Source: Carya illinoinensis
Lineage: Eukaryota; Streptophyta; Magnoliopsida; Fagales; Juglandaceae
Direction of reading: 5' to 3'
Assembly: GCF_018687715.1 (NCBI RefSeq)
Contig: NC_056766.1
Location: 12,610,501-12,674,500 of the forward strand
Length of the DNA stretch: 64,000 bases
The translations under genes were made by a program, and so were the position numbers. Positions 34,701 through 45,056 of this stretch are shown here, in pieces (position 1 is the first letter of the stretch; each line of letters starts with the position of its first letter). The notes under the pieces were generated by a model that saw nothing but the letters and a program-made list of their open reading frames with translations, did no database searches and was not told where the DNA came from.

Positions 34701-34919
34701 AGATCATCATCAATTAGAGCATCTATATGACAATTCGAATGGCTAAGAATAGTCAAACTTATTTCCCTACCCCACACTAAAGCAAGCCCTCCTTTTCTTC
34801 CAACACAATCAACCATCAAACAATTTGCAAAACCTAACTTAAACTTACATATCTCAAACTCCTTTGCTTTACTATGTGTCTCCTGTAAAAAAGGATTTCG
34901 GGAGACTAGGGAGATACTT

Positions 34920-35224
34920 AAACACAATATAATTCCACAAATCCCACATGCTCAAATGAACAAAAATATAATCACAAAAATATATAATCCAACCATTCAC
35001 AATATAATCCAACACTCTAAAAAATCACAATATAATCACAAAAATCACAAGATAATCACACAATTAAGTTTAAAAATATACCTAGCTAAAATCATAAACT
35101 TTTTTCTTCTCACAACCAAGAAACAAGCTCCAACTAGTTGTATTTCTTCAAAATAAACACAATGCTAGTTAGTTAAAAGACAAACATAATAAATAAATAA
35201 ACACAACAATTAATCTACACAAAC

Positions 35225-35272
<48 letters not shown>

Positions 35273-35340
35273 GTTTTTGTCTGTTTTCCCCATTTCTTAA
35301 ACATGCCCCAAACTTGTCTTGGGTGTCCTTATTTTTTTTC
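34920..35340. other. AT-rich non-coding with imperfect AATCACAATATAATC repeats and a TC run
   Basis: Short degenerate direct repeats of AATCACAATATAATC/ATAATCCAACA occur from about 34960 to 35065. A TC microsatellite lies at about 35229-35271. No gene is recognised. Confidence 0.5.
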
Positions 35341-35399
35341 AAAATTTTAGACCTATTGCAATGCAATAGGTTGAACTAAATAGAATGACAATGTTCTGT

Positions 35400-35640
35400 T
35401 TAGTAAACTAACTTATTGCAGCGACTTTTTAAATACAAAGTCATCGCATCAAGTGCCGCAATGTTCGAACGTGTATAGTAAACATTCGAACATTTTGTAA
35501 AATTTTAAACTCTTGCTAAGTGTCTTGCCAAGTTTGTTCAAACAAATAATATTCAAACGTATGATGGTTGGCATGTGAATGTACATAAAATTAAGTCTCT
35601 GTGTATGCCATAGAATTTAAGCGGGAAAGGTCCCGCTAAG

Positions 35641-35671
<31 letters not shown>

Positions 35672-35930
35672 ACGTTCGAATGTACACATTTCACGTTCGA
35701 ACGTAAGATAGTTAACGTGCGTACGTAGATAAATTTAGGTCCCTATGTATGCCATAGAATTTACACAGGAAAGATCCTGCCAATGTTTTTATAAACGTTC
35801 GAACGTACAAAAATTACATTCAAATGTAACACAGTTAATGTGCGAATGCAGATGAATCTAGGTGCTCATTTATGCCATAGAATTAAAGTGGGAAAGGTCC
35901 CGCCTTTTTTTTTTTTTTTATAAGCATACT
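35400..35930. repeat. CACTA-type subterminal region with three tandem units of about 130 bp
   Basis: It starts near a small palindrome (TTGCAGCGACTTT..AAAGTCATCGCA). Three units then each hold a near-identical TATGCCATAGAATT, a GCGGGAAAGGTCCCGC-type palindrome and, in two units, an AACGTTCGAACGT palindrome. The units are centred near 35620, 35762 and 35890. A T run (about 35641-35667) interrupts unit 1. GTTCGAACG motifs recur at 50948-51130 beside a CACTA TIR, so this is probably part of a related CACTA end. No TIR is seen here. Confidence 0.5.
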
Positions 35931-36211
35931 ATTTATTAGGTCCCCTATATATTATATTGTTATATAGTAATATATACTAACCATATAGTATATATAAAAT
36001 AGTAATATATGTAGTATATATATAATATAGTAATATTATATAGTAATATAAATATACTAATATATAGTAACTGTATATAGTAATTAATATATATACTAAG
36101 ACAAATATACTAACGAGTTTCAGCTGGGGGTCCTCTCTCTGTTGAGGTGAGGTGAAGTATTTGCGCTCCAAAGGGACGTCTCTTGGACGTGGTCCGAAGA
36201 GAGCACCAAGC

Positions 36212-37930
36212 ATGGAGGAAGAACTACACAAGCTATGTAAAGGTTTCACGTAAACAGATCAGGAATCTGCCTCTGTGAGGGTGGATAAGAATGTGACAAA
36301 GCTTCTTGTTGCAAAAGGAAGAAGATGTCTCCTTATGACAGTGGCGGAGCCACATTGGGGTATGGGGGCATGCCCCCCCCCCCCCCCCAAAAAAAAATTG
36401 AAAAAAAAATTATATATGTTAATTTTTTTAATTTAATAAAATAATACTAATTTATCATGTATTGGCCCCCTCTCTAAAATTTTTTTTGGCCCCTCCATAA
36501 AATTTAATCTAATATAAAAATGAAATAAATAAAACACATCTCATATAAAATCTAATACTTGATGATTTTGTTTGTTTAAAAGAATGCAAGTTACAATTTT
36601 AGACACTCTATATTTCTTTTGTTTAATATATTTGTATGAATGTCTTTATATTATTTTAATGATATATTGTTATTGACATATCAAATACTTTTTTAATACA
36701 TAAGTTGTATTAAACGTATTTTATTTTTATTGTAATCCTATCATATTATTATATATCGTAAAAAAAATTGTATAAAAATAGAACAAAAAAAATATTTTAT
36801 ATATATTGTTCTAGTTTTGTTTGGCCCTCCCAAGAGTAAATTCCTGGCTCCGCCATTGCCTTATGATGATCAATTATGATAGGGTGGTAAATAGAGGGGC
36901 TTTCAGAACAACCATGTCAAAAGTTTGGAGACCAGAGGGATGGATTCAGTTCAAAGATGAGGGGGACAATAGGGTGCTGGTGGAGTTCTAGTACAAACGT
37001 GACAAAACAAAGGTCCTGAATGGGAGGCCGTGGTCTTTTGACAAGAGTCTGGTGTGTCTTTAGGAGATTGATGGGCACGTTCTGCTAAAGGAGATAGTAT
37101 TTACCAAGGAATCTTTCTAGGTGTCGGCTCATGATATGCCAATGGCATTCATGACAAAGGAAGTGGGAGTGGAGTTGTTTTCTGGAATGGAAAAGATTTA
37201 TGAAGTGGAAACAGATGAAGGGGAATGTGGATGGGGGAGTATCCTGAGAGCTAAGGTCGAGGTGGACATCACCAAACCACTAATTCAAGGAAGGTTTTTA
37301 ACTATTGACAAAGTTTGGTGATGGATTCCATTTAAGTATGAACTCCTTCTTTCTTTCTGTTTTGCTTGCGGTTCGATTAAACATACAATCCATTGCCCTG
37401 GCACTAGCCATTACAACAAACAGGAAGAGTGTAACCAATATGGCCCTTGGCTTAGGGCTATTCCTACAAAGTCCAGTGGTTCTGATGAAGCATTAAGGTG
37501 GTGATGAGCCAGAAATCTCATCACAAGAATCATGCGAGCAGCTCAGGGATGAAGACAAAAGTGGAAACTCATGAAGCAGACATTTAATGTGTGTCCAAGA
37601 TGTGCATGCCAAAAAAATCACTACGTGACTTGGAAAACCCAAGCAAGATAGAGTTGCAAGATGAAATCCTTTCAGGCAAGGCCTTAGATGGGAAAAAGGT
37701 GAACTCATCTTTCCCCGTCCCGATGGAGACTAGTAGGGAGCCAGTGCTAAAACAAGAAGGGGCAATGCTAAAAAGGGAAGGCCTAAATTATACTGAGATG
37801 AAACAAGAAACCTTGACTGACACTAGAAATGAAAGTGGTCCCAAGGTGATTCCTCAGACAGCAGGCTGCTCCCTTGCTAGTCAAATCATCTTTCTAGACA
37901 GTTTCTTGGACTAGCAAATAAAGGTATTGG
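36212..37930 (+). pseudogene. LINE ORF1 (DUF4283 / CCHC zinc knuckle), degraded
   Basis: It starts at 36212 (MEEELHKLCKGFT), and a stop follows at once. After the hAT insertion it resumes with NRGAFRTTMSKVWRPEGW and QFKDEGDNRVLVEF, typical of the DUF4283 RNA-binding domain of plant LINE ORF1. The knuckle CFACGSIKHTIHC (C-x2-C-x4-H-x3-C) follows KYELLLSF near 37345-37395. Frameshifts near 37320 and stops later break it. The C-terminal part (37591-37914) is charged and unconserved. Confidence 0.8.
36339..36858. mobile_element. Non-autonomous hAT-like element (520 bp) in LINE ORF1
   Basis: The ends are CAGTGGCGGAGCCA and TGGCTCCGCCATTG, inverted with one mismatch. They are flanked by a perfect 8-bp duplication CCTTATGA (36331-36338 and 36859-36866). 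ORF1 reads on across the empty site. Just inside the left end is a run of 16 C followed by A (about 36367-36392). The interior is AT-rich and non-coding. Confidence 0.92.
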
Positions 37931-38165
37931 CTGCATCTAGACAAAATAAAAAGTGGAAAAGACGAGCTCGAGACAGATCTGTATCCCTTGACTCTCAACT
38001 CCTTTTAGAAGCTTCTATAAATGTAGGAAACAAGAGAAAAGTATAACTTGGCCCGTTATCAGACTCATGGGGAAATGCTAGTAAACAACTCAGGACTAGT
38101 GAACCATGTGAGGGATTGAAATCTGAAAAGTTGGTGGTGGCTGCGAGGCAGCACCACCAGCAACA

Positions 38166-38809
38166 ATGATGTGTCTAAGTTGGAACTGTCGAGAGCTTGA
38201 AAACCCTTGGATAGTTAACATTCTTAATCTGCTGATTAAGGACAAGTCCCCCAATATGGTGTTTCTTATGGAAACAAAATGCTCAAAAAACATAATTGAA
38301 GAAGTTTTTAAAGCACTTAAATTTGAATCTTGTTTGGCAGTAGAAAGTAGAGGAAGTAGTGGAGATTTAGCCTTGATGTGGAACAATAAAGTTGATGTGG
38401 CCATCTTTAATTAGTCAAGGTGGCATATAAGTGCCCATGTCATCAACTGTCCAGACTCTCCCTCATGGCTCTTTACAGTGTTCTATGGCCATCCTGAGAC
38501 ATCTAAAAGAAATATGAGTTGGGAGTTGCTAAAGAATCTCAACACGGAGTCTCGAGGGCCTGGTTATGTTGTGGAAATTTTAATGAAATAATTGATCAAA
38601 GTGAAAAGGCAAGTGGTGGTCTCAGACCTTACAGACAAATGGACAGCTTTAGGGAGGCCATCATGGAATACTCTTTGAACCTTATCCTAACTCGAGGCCC
38701 TAAGTTCACCTGGGCTAATAATAGAAGGGATGAGAATTTTACAAAAGAGAAGCTTGATAGAACCTTGGAAAACTTCAATTGGCTGTAAAGCTTTAATGAG
38801 TCTTGTTGT
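38166..38809 (+). pseudogene. LINE ORF2, endonuclease part
   Basis: MMCLSWNCRELENPWIVNIL, NMVFLMETKCSKNIIEEVFK, SRGSSGDLALMWNN, LCCGNFNEIIDQSEK, FTWANNRRDENFTKEKLDRT are the ordered motifs of an L1 apurinic endonuclease. A stop at about 38412 and a frame change near 38530 break it. The coding sequence is cut at 38809 by the LTR element and resumes at 47106 (VLLAMKSDHFPLFV). Confidence 0.88.
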
Positions 38810-40943
38810 TGTGACGCCCCCAAATTCCGTTTGGGATCGGACGGATATTTGAAGCGTCGAGACATGCAACACAAGGTTACCTGCCCCCGTTCATGACATA
38901 TAAGATGCAATGTTCCTAACATGCATCTAACATTATGCAATATTCGCAGCGGATAATTTTTTTCTTTAGCAATACTATGCACCAAATTGAAAATATCCCA
39001 AATGCTTAAAACATACTTCATACATAAAGACCCATTGAGTAGATCACAACACTAGTCCAAAATGGTTATGATCCAAAAAATACTAAAGATGCAACTCCAT
39101 TGTACAAGTAGTAATTTACGTTAACTACTATATTAACATTGACGTCACACCGTCGCTTAGTCAACTGTGTCTAGTTGATCAGCTCCTGACTCTCCTTCAG
39201 GTCCTGTAACAAGATCTACCATTCGGGGGGAATGGTAGTTGGGACTACCAAAGTGAGATTTGATTACAAATCTCAGTAAGTTAACAAAAAACTTCCACAC
39301 AAGCTAATGATGCATGCATGACAGTACAAGCATAAATGCATAATCAAATTCATAAGTAATTAAAGCATAACTTGGCGTACAACATAGCAAAATTGACATA
39401 ACTTAAATTGAAACATGAACTGAACTTGACTTGACATGAACTTGATCTGAAACTTGACTTAACATGAAAAATACATACTCCACAGTTGTTGTGGCCCCAT
39501 GTATTCTATGTATAAATACATACTCCACAATTGTTGTGACCCCATGTATTCTACACAAACTTGACTTAACATGAAAAATACATACTCCACAGTTGTTGTG
39601 GCCCCATGTATTCTACGTGTACATACATACTCCACAGTTGTTGTGGCCCCATGTATTCTACGTGTACATACATACTCCACAGTTGTTGTGGCCCCATGTA
39701 TTCTACGGAAACTTATTCTTTAACTGCTTAAATACATACTCCACAGTTGTTGTGGCCCCATGTATTCTACGTGTCACAATTGCTGTGTCTCACGTAGTGT
39801 ATGCGTCACAATTGCTGTGACCTCATACATAAGTAATCAAGATGAAACGTGACTGGAATACGAAATGACTGAAGCCCTTACGTAACATAACGTGACTTGA
39901 ATATAACTTGAAATACATGACCAACTTGAGATAGAAATATTTCGTAATATTGCATAACATATAATAGACAACATATTTAACATGACATACTTGCAACAGT
40001 GAATATTACATGACTTGACATACATGTAATAGATGGCATACTTAGCATGACGTACTTGTAAGGTACAGTAATACATGACAGAATATATTATGTAACAGAT
40101 AAAAATTGACGACAGAATAAATTCTGTATAATAGACAATTACGTGATAACTTGGCATGGCATGACATATATGATAATACACATACATACACTGTAATTCT
40201 TTTACTTAGCACACATACACAGTAGACTGCTAATAAGTTAAAAACTAACTTACTTCGATCTCCGCATTTCTTATAAAACTTCAAGTGCGACCACGAGGAA
40301 AATAGCTTCGAAATGGGTGTGCAAAAGAACTCCTAAAAGCTGTCCAAGAGAGAGTGTTTGATAATCTTTTATTGGAAGGTGTAATTGAAGATAATTTCGT
40401 AGGGAGAGGTGGCTGGAGATACTTATGGATGAGATATGGAAGAGATGAGGCTGGAGTTGAGAGTTGAGTGTAGTTTTCTCCTACCCAAAATATCTATAAA
40501 AGATTATCTCATAATATTCTATCCAATAGTATCTACAAAAATCAACTTAAGATATTTTTATCTAATAATATCTATAAAAATCAACTCAAAATATTTTTAC
40601 CCAATAATATTCATGAAAATTACCTCAAGATATTTCTTTTTATCCAATAATATCTACAGTTTTGAACAGACGTTTTGTCCGAAAATATGAAAAAATGTTA
40701 TTGCGCCATAAGACTTTAAATAACCCTCCGAGTCTAATGGCACAAACCATAATATATTTTGACACTTCTAACTATCTCCAATAATCAAAAACACACTTCT
40801 GATACTATAGTAAATAATAACTCTAACTATGTAGTTAGACAAAAACTTATACGATTAATGAATTTGTGAAAACTTATGGGGTTTTCACGAGGTTCCTAAA
40901 GTTAATAGAAATTTCACAATTAAATTTCTAGCAGGCTGTTACA
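38810..40943 (-). repeat. LTR (3' LTR in element orientation), 2134 bp
   Basis: It starts TGTGACGCCCCC and ends GGCTGTTACA. It matches 45057-47100 almost base for base. It holds six clear copies of a roughly 45-bp unit (CATACTCCACAGTTGTTGTG, then GCCCCATGTATTCTA) at about 39470-39770, against four in the other LTR, which accounts for the 90-bp length difference. The 84-codon frame at 40436-40690 recurs in the other LTR and is LTR sequence, not a gene. Confidence 0.92.
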
Positions 40944-41035
40944 ATCTCCCCTCCTAAAAAAAAGATTTCGTTTTCGAAATCGAAGTAAGTAAGAAATAAC
41001 AAGTTAAGGAATATGTGTTGCTTACCAACCTGGTG

Positions 41036-42866
41036 TAGGGCTGAGCAAAAATCTGAAAATCCGACTCCGACTCCGACTCCGTTCCGGCTCCGACAAGTCG
41101 GAGTCGGAGTCGGAGGATTTTTCCAGTGGGAAGTTGGAGTCGGAGTTGGAGTCGGAGTCCAGGCGGATCCGACTCCGACTCCGCTCCGATCCGACTCCGA
41201 TACTCCGACTCCGACTCCGACTCCGCTAATGTATATATTTTATAAATAATATATGTGTTTTTCTATATATTAATCATATAAATATAAATATAATAACAAG
41301 TAATATTAATGTATAAATACTAAAATGCTTAATAACATGTAACATTATAATACTAATGTATAATATAACATATAACACTAATATATAAGTAATAAATTTA
41401 TAATAGCATTTAATACTAATGTATAAAAATTAAAATTGATTATATAGATTTTATATAACTATATCTTATATATTAACATCATTAGTTAAATTCAATAATA
41501 TACTAGTAATTCACACTAGTTATTAGTTATAAAATTATAGTAAATAAGTTAATAAATATTAATAATTTACTATATACTAATAGACTAATAGTATTAGACT
41601 ATTAGTATATAGTAAATTACTAATATATATAATAGTATACTATTAGTTATATATATATATTAAATTAATATCTTTAAGTTATTATCTATTAGTACTAGAC
41701 TACTAGTGTAACTAGTGTTATCACATATTATTAGTTACTAGTTACTAGACTATAGTAAATAAGTTAATAATTATTACTAATTTACTATATATTAATAGAC
41801 TAATAGTATTAGTATTAGTATTAGTGTATTACTAATATATATTATATATATATAATAGTATAGTATTAGTTAATATATATAAATTATAATAGTATACTAT
41901 TAGTTAATATATATTAAATTAATATCATTAAGTTATTATCTATTAGTACTAGTGTAACTAGTGTTATTACATATTATTAGTTACTAGTTAGTAGTTATTA
42001 CATCTAGGCTATCTAGTTATTAGACTATAGTAAATAAGTTAATAAATATTACTAATTTACTAATTTAATAGTATTAGCATTAGTGTATTACTAATATATA
42101 ATATATATAAAAATTATAATAGTATAGTATTATTTAATATATATTAAATTAATATCTTTAAGTTATTATCTATTAGAACTAGTGTAACTAGTGTTATTAC
42201 ATATTATTAGTTACTAGTTATTACATCTAGTTATTTGTTATAGACTATAGTAAATAAGTTAATAAATATTACTATATATTAATAGACTAATAGTATTAGT
42301 ATTAGTATATTACTAATATAATATATATATAATAGTATACTATTAGTTAATATATATTAAATTAATATCACAATATAATTACATAATTATTAAATATATT
42401 CCCTTGGATATAAAAACAATAAAAAAAATTTGTCAAATTTCTAATATATAACTAACTCTCTAAGTTAGTAATAATTAATAAAGTAATAATTAACTAGTGA
42501 TTTTTTTAGTGAGTTAATTAAATAATACACATTAAATTGTTACTTAATTTTTTTTCTAATGTATTAATTTTGGTTAGATAAATTAGAAATCTCAAATTAT
42601 ATTTAAAAAAAAATTGATATGGAAGCCCAAATCCGATTAGAGTTGCAAATTGTAAAATTGAAATGTTAATTGGGTAAAAAAAAAAGTCTAAAAAAAAGCC
42701 CAACAAAAAAACTCCGACTCCGCTCTGACTCCAACTCCGACAAGTCGGAGTCGGAGTGGGGTCTAAGCGGAGTCGAAGTCGGAGGTCGGATTTGGCCTCC
42801 GACAAAGTCGGAGTCGGAGTCGGAGGAGGCCAAATCCGACTCCGACTTTGTCAGTGCTCAGCCCTA
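41036..42866. mobile_element. Non-autonomous hAT element (1.83 kb) with TCCGAC-repeat arms, inside the LTR retrotransposon
   Basis: The ends are TAGGGCTGAGCA and TGCTCAGCCCTA, perfect 12-bp inverted repeats, flanked by a perfect 8-bp duplication ACCTGGTG (41028-41035 and 42867-42874). Just inside both ends are dense runs of TCCGAC / GTCGGA (41058-41226 and 42712-42850). The 1.5 kb between is almost pure A/T, with repeated TTAGTTATTA/TATTAGT motifs. It has no transposase and must be moved by a related hAT. The GC-rich arms against the AT interior are striking. Confidence 0.93.
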
Positions 42867-43113
42867 ACCTGGTGTCTATCCCGTATATATTTACCTTTGA
42901 GATTATGTCATTTCTTAACTCTCTTATTTTAATCAACAATTATATTATCCTTCTTTCCACAAGGTTGGCCAAGTTGTATCGACACACTCTCCAAACCTAA
43001 AATTTCAAGTAAATAATCTTCCGAAACTCTTCTTTAGAAAGACATAGGCGATATACTTTAAGTGTTCGTGTAAATACCAAAGTTAGTAGAGAATTCATCA
43101 AAATTAAGCCGTT

Positions 43114-43155
<42 letters not shown>

Positions 43156-43460
43156 ATCGATGGCCCTCTGTTTTAGACCAGACAACTCTGATGCGCATGA
43201 TTTTTATAGGTCTTCTGTAGTTGTCAGGCGCCGCATAGCTACGACACTACTTTGTTCTTCTGTAATTGTCAGGCACCGCAGCTAAGATACTACATTGCTC
43301 TTATCTCTTGTAGAGAAATGATTCACGAGAGATGATTCGTCATAATTTTCTCTATAAAAGAATTATTCAGTTCATCTTCTTTCTCATCTCATCTTCTTCA
43401 CTTTTCTGAAATTAGTATGCATTCTTACTCTGCAATCTCTTTCTGCTTACTCACTTTGCA

Positions 43461-43847
43461 ATGGCTCAGCAATCTTCTCATTACCAAAACATGAGGTATT
43501 CTGCACCTCGTTCACCAGTTGTTTATGCTTCTTCCGTAGGTGCTATAATGCAATCCAATAATGATCTGACTAATAAGTCAGATAATGAACTTATCTACGA
43601 GCTTGTGAGTCTTGGTACTCGATACTCATTAGCCATTGTCGCATATTCTCAGGGACTGCAATCCAGGACTGGTGGGGTTGACAAACTCCAGGAGAAAATT
43701 TCTATCCTTCAGAGGCTTTTTATGGAATCCAACATGAAGATAGAAGCAGTAAAGCGAGATAACAGAGATTTAAAATCTTTGCTTAACTCTTCTTTTCGAG
43801 TGGCTACTCCTTTAGATAGGAAAGACATGCAGATTTTTGAAGAGTAA
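43461..43847 (+). CDS. Antisense 128-codon frame in the LTR retrotransposon, coiled-coil protein
   Basis: An intact frame opposite to the element's own sense strand. It starts MAQQSSHYQNMRYSAPRSPV. The middle is uncharged (SDNELIYELVSLGTRYSLAI). Heptad-like helices follow (VDKLQEKISILQRLFMESNM, KIEAVKRDNRDLKSLLNSSF). A TATA-like TCTATAAAAG lies about 105 bp upstream (near 43351), preceded by a CT run (43119-43150), and AATAAAA (about 43903-43909) follows the stop, so it has the parts of a small transcription unit. I do not recognise the family. Additional antisense ORFs are known in some plant Ty3/gypsy lineages, which is a possible parallel. No stop has accumulated, although the element's gag/pol is gone. 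Confidence 0.5.
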   Translation: MAQQSSHYQNMRYSAPRSPVVYASSVGAIMQSNNDLTNKSDNELIYELVSLGTRYSLAIVAYSQGLQSRTGGVDKLQEKISILQRLFMESNMKIEAVKRDNRDLKSLLNSSFRVATPLDRKDMQIFEE

Positions 43848-44710
43848 GAGCGTTTAAAGATTGAGGCAAAGAGCCTCAAATTTCTGTAATTTTGCTTTAT
43901 GATAATAAAATAATACTTCACAAATATTCATATTTGTGTTTCTATCTTCTGGTAGATGTTTTATGTGCTCCATTTTATTTCTTTCAGGGATTTTCATATA
44001 TATGACATGATCCAATGACTCATATAAATATGCATTTAATCATGCATATCCAAACTCTCAGTAATCTTCAAGTTAATAAAAACCTCAAGGAGTTCTACTA
44101 GTCTAGGACTAACTTACTTCTTTATAATCGCAACAATCAGTCATCTTCCTAGGTGGTACTTCGATAATTGACCAGTTAATAACTTAAACTTGAGACTTTC
44201 TCTCTTATGATTGTCATAACTCTTCTATCCATCATGAGTTATCAATTATTTTAACTCTAAATGATTTGTTCCTAAAGTTCACATAAATCCTTAAGACCAA
44301 GATTTTACTCCCCATATAATAGTCTTCAAAAGAAGATCGATCTATGTATCCATAAAGATAGTGCTTTGCCAGAAATCATTTATTGGCGGCGTGGTAATAC
44401 TATTATCATAAATGAATCCTACTATGGCTAAAGATTCTCCTAATTAAATTGCTCTTCCAAACACAATTTCTATCGTATTCTCAGAATCAAAACAATCCTC
44501 CAAATATGTGGAATACCATTCATCAATCCTACATATCCTTTCTCATATTACTAAAAGGTATTCTATATCTACATTGGTATGAACAATAATATTTCTAATG
44601 AAAATTGTTACTCTTACCACTAGGGTAACAATTCAGCTTCCAAGCTGAATTCTCAAGCACTACCACAATTAATAGAAACAATGACTCGTTTGAATCAAAC
44701 AATATACAAT

Positions 44711-44959
44711 TTACCAACCCCAAAGTCTTGACCTACTCCAAAATAACAATAATGCAATACTACCATCAATTGCAATCAGATCAACGTTAACTATGTTTAC
44801 CTCAACTAATCCTTCATCCATCGGGAAATTCTGATTCTCTTGATTGTTATCTCCCTTAGGATTCCGAGGTATTCTATCACGAGTCATGTGTCCCTTCTTG
44901 AAACACACGAGTATATGTATAAAAATCACATACAACCTTTCATACCATAAGAAATTCAA
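44711..44959 (-). pseudogene. gag zinc-knuckle remnant
   Basis: In element orientation, about 100 bp after the primer site, the frame reads VCFKKGHMTRDRIPRNPKGD. This resembles the last part of a CCHC knuckle (C-x4-H-x4-C) with the final cysteine as arginine and no proper first cysteine. It is the only gag-pol trace I can find in the interior. Confidence 0.45.
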
Positions 44960-45056
44960 GCCTACTGACGACTAAAATTTCAAGCCTAATGTTCGGTGCA
45001 TTTCCTAAGGACATGTGGATTTACTGCCCAGAGACGTATTTGCTCTGATACCACCC

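Larger units (their letters stand above)
26888..34904 (-). mobile_element. L1-type LINE, 5'-truncated, interrupted by a hAT element
   Basis: Minus-strand remains appear in order. The endonuclease (34904-34150: GRKGGLALVWG, VLGDFNEFLDHYEKCGG, YTWSNMRGG, RLDQVLVN, YSDHLPI) starts about 40 residues into the domain. The reverse transcriptase follows (33810-32890: ALGPDGMSPVFF, ITLIPKKKN, YRPISLCNVAYKLIAKV, TPSRGLRQGNPWS), with the catalytic FADD as FVDN. Next come the zf-RVT finger (27935-27732: IKVIAWHARKEGLPSKENL, CIFCLHPIEHLLHAIFGC) and an RNase H piece (27354-27150). A poly(T) run at 26885-26899 is the tail. A 15-bp duplication ACTAGGGAGATACTT lies at 26873-26887 and 34905-34919. Many stops and frameshifts; dead. 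Confidence 0.92.

Noticed and set aside
38910..39060. Possible conserved gene repeated at 38629-39021 and 45005-45268 (minus)
   Set aside because: Both start in the first bases of the paired LTRs; repeat copies, not genes.
40436..40690. 84-codon frame repeated identically at 46593-46847
   Set aside because: It is part of the paired LTRs, so identity reflects LTR duplication and not gene conservation.
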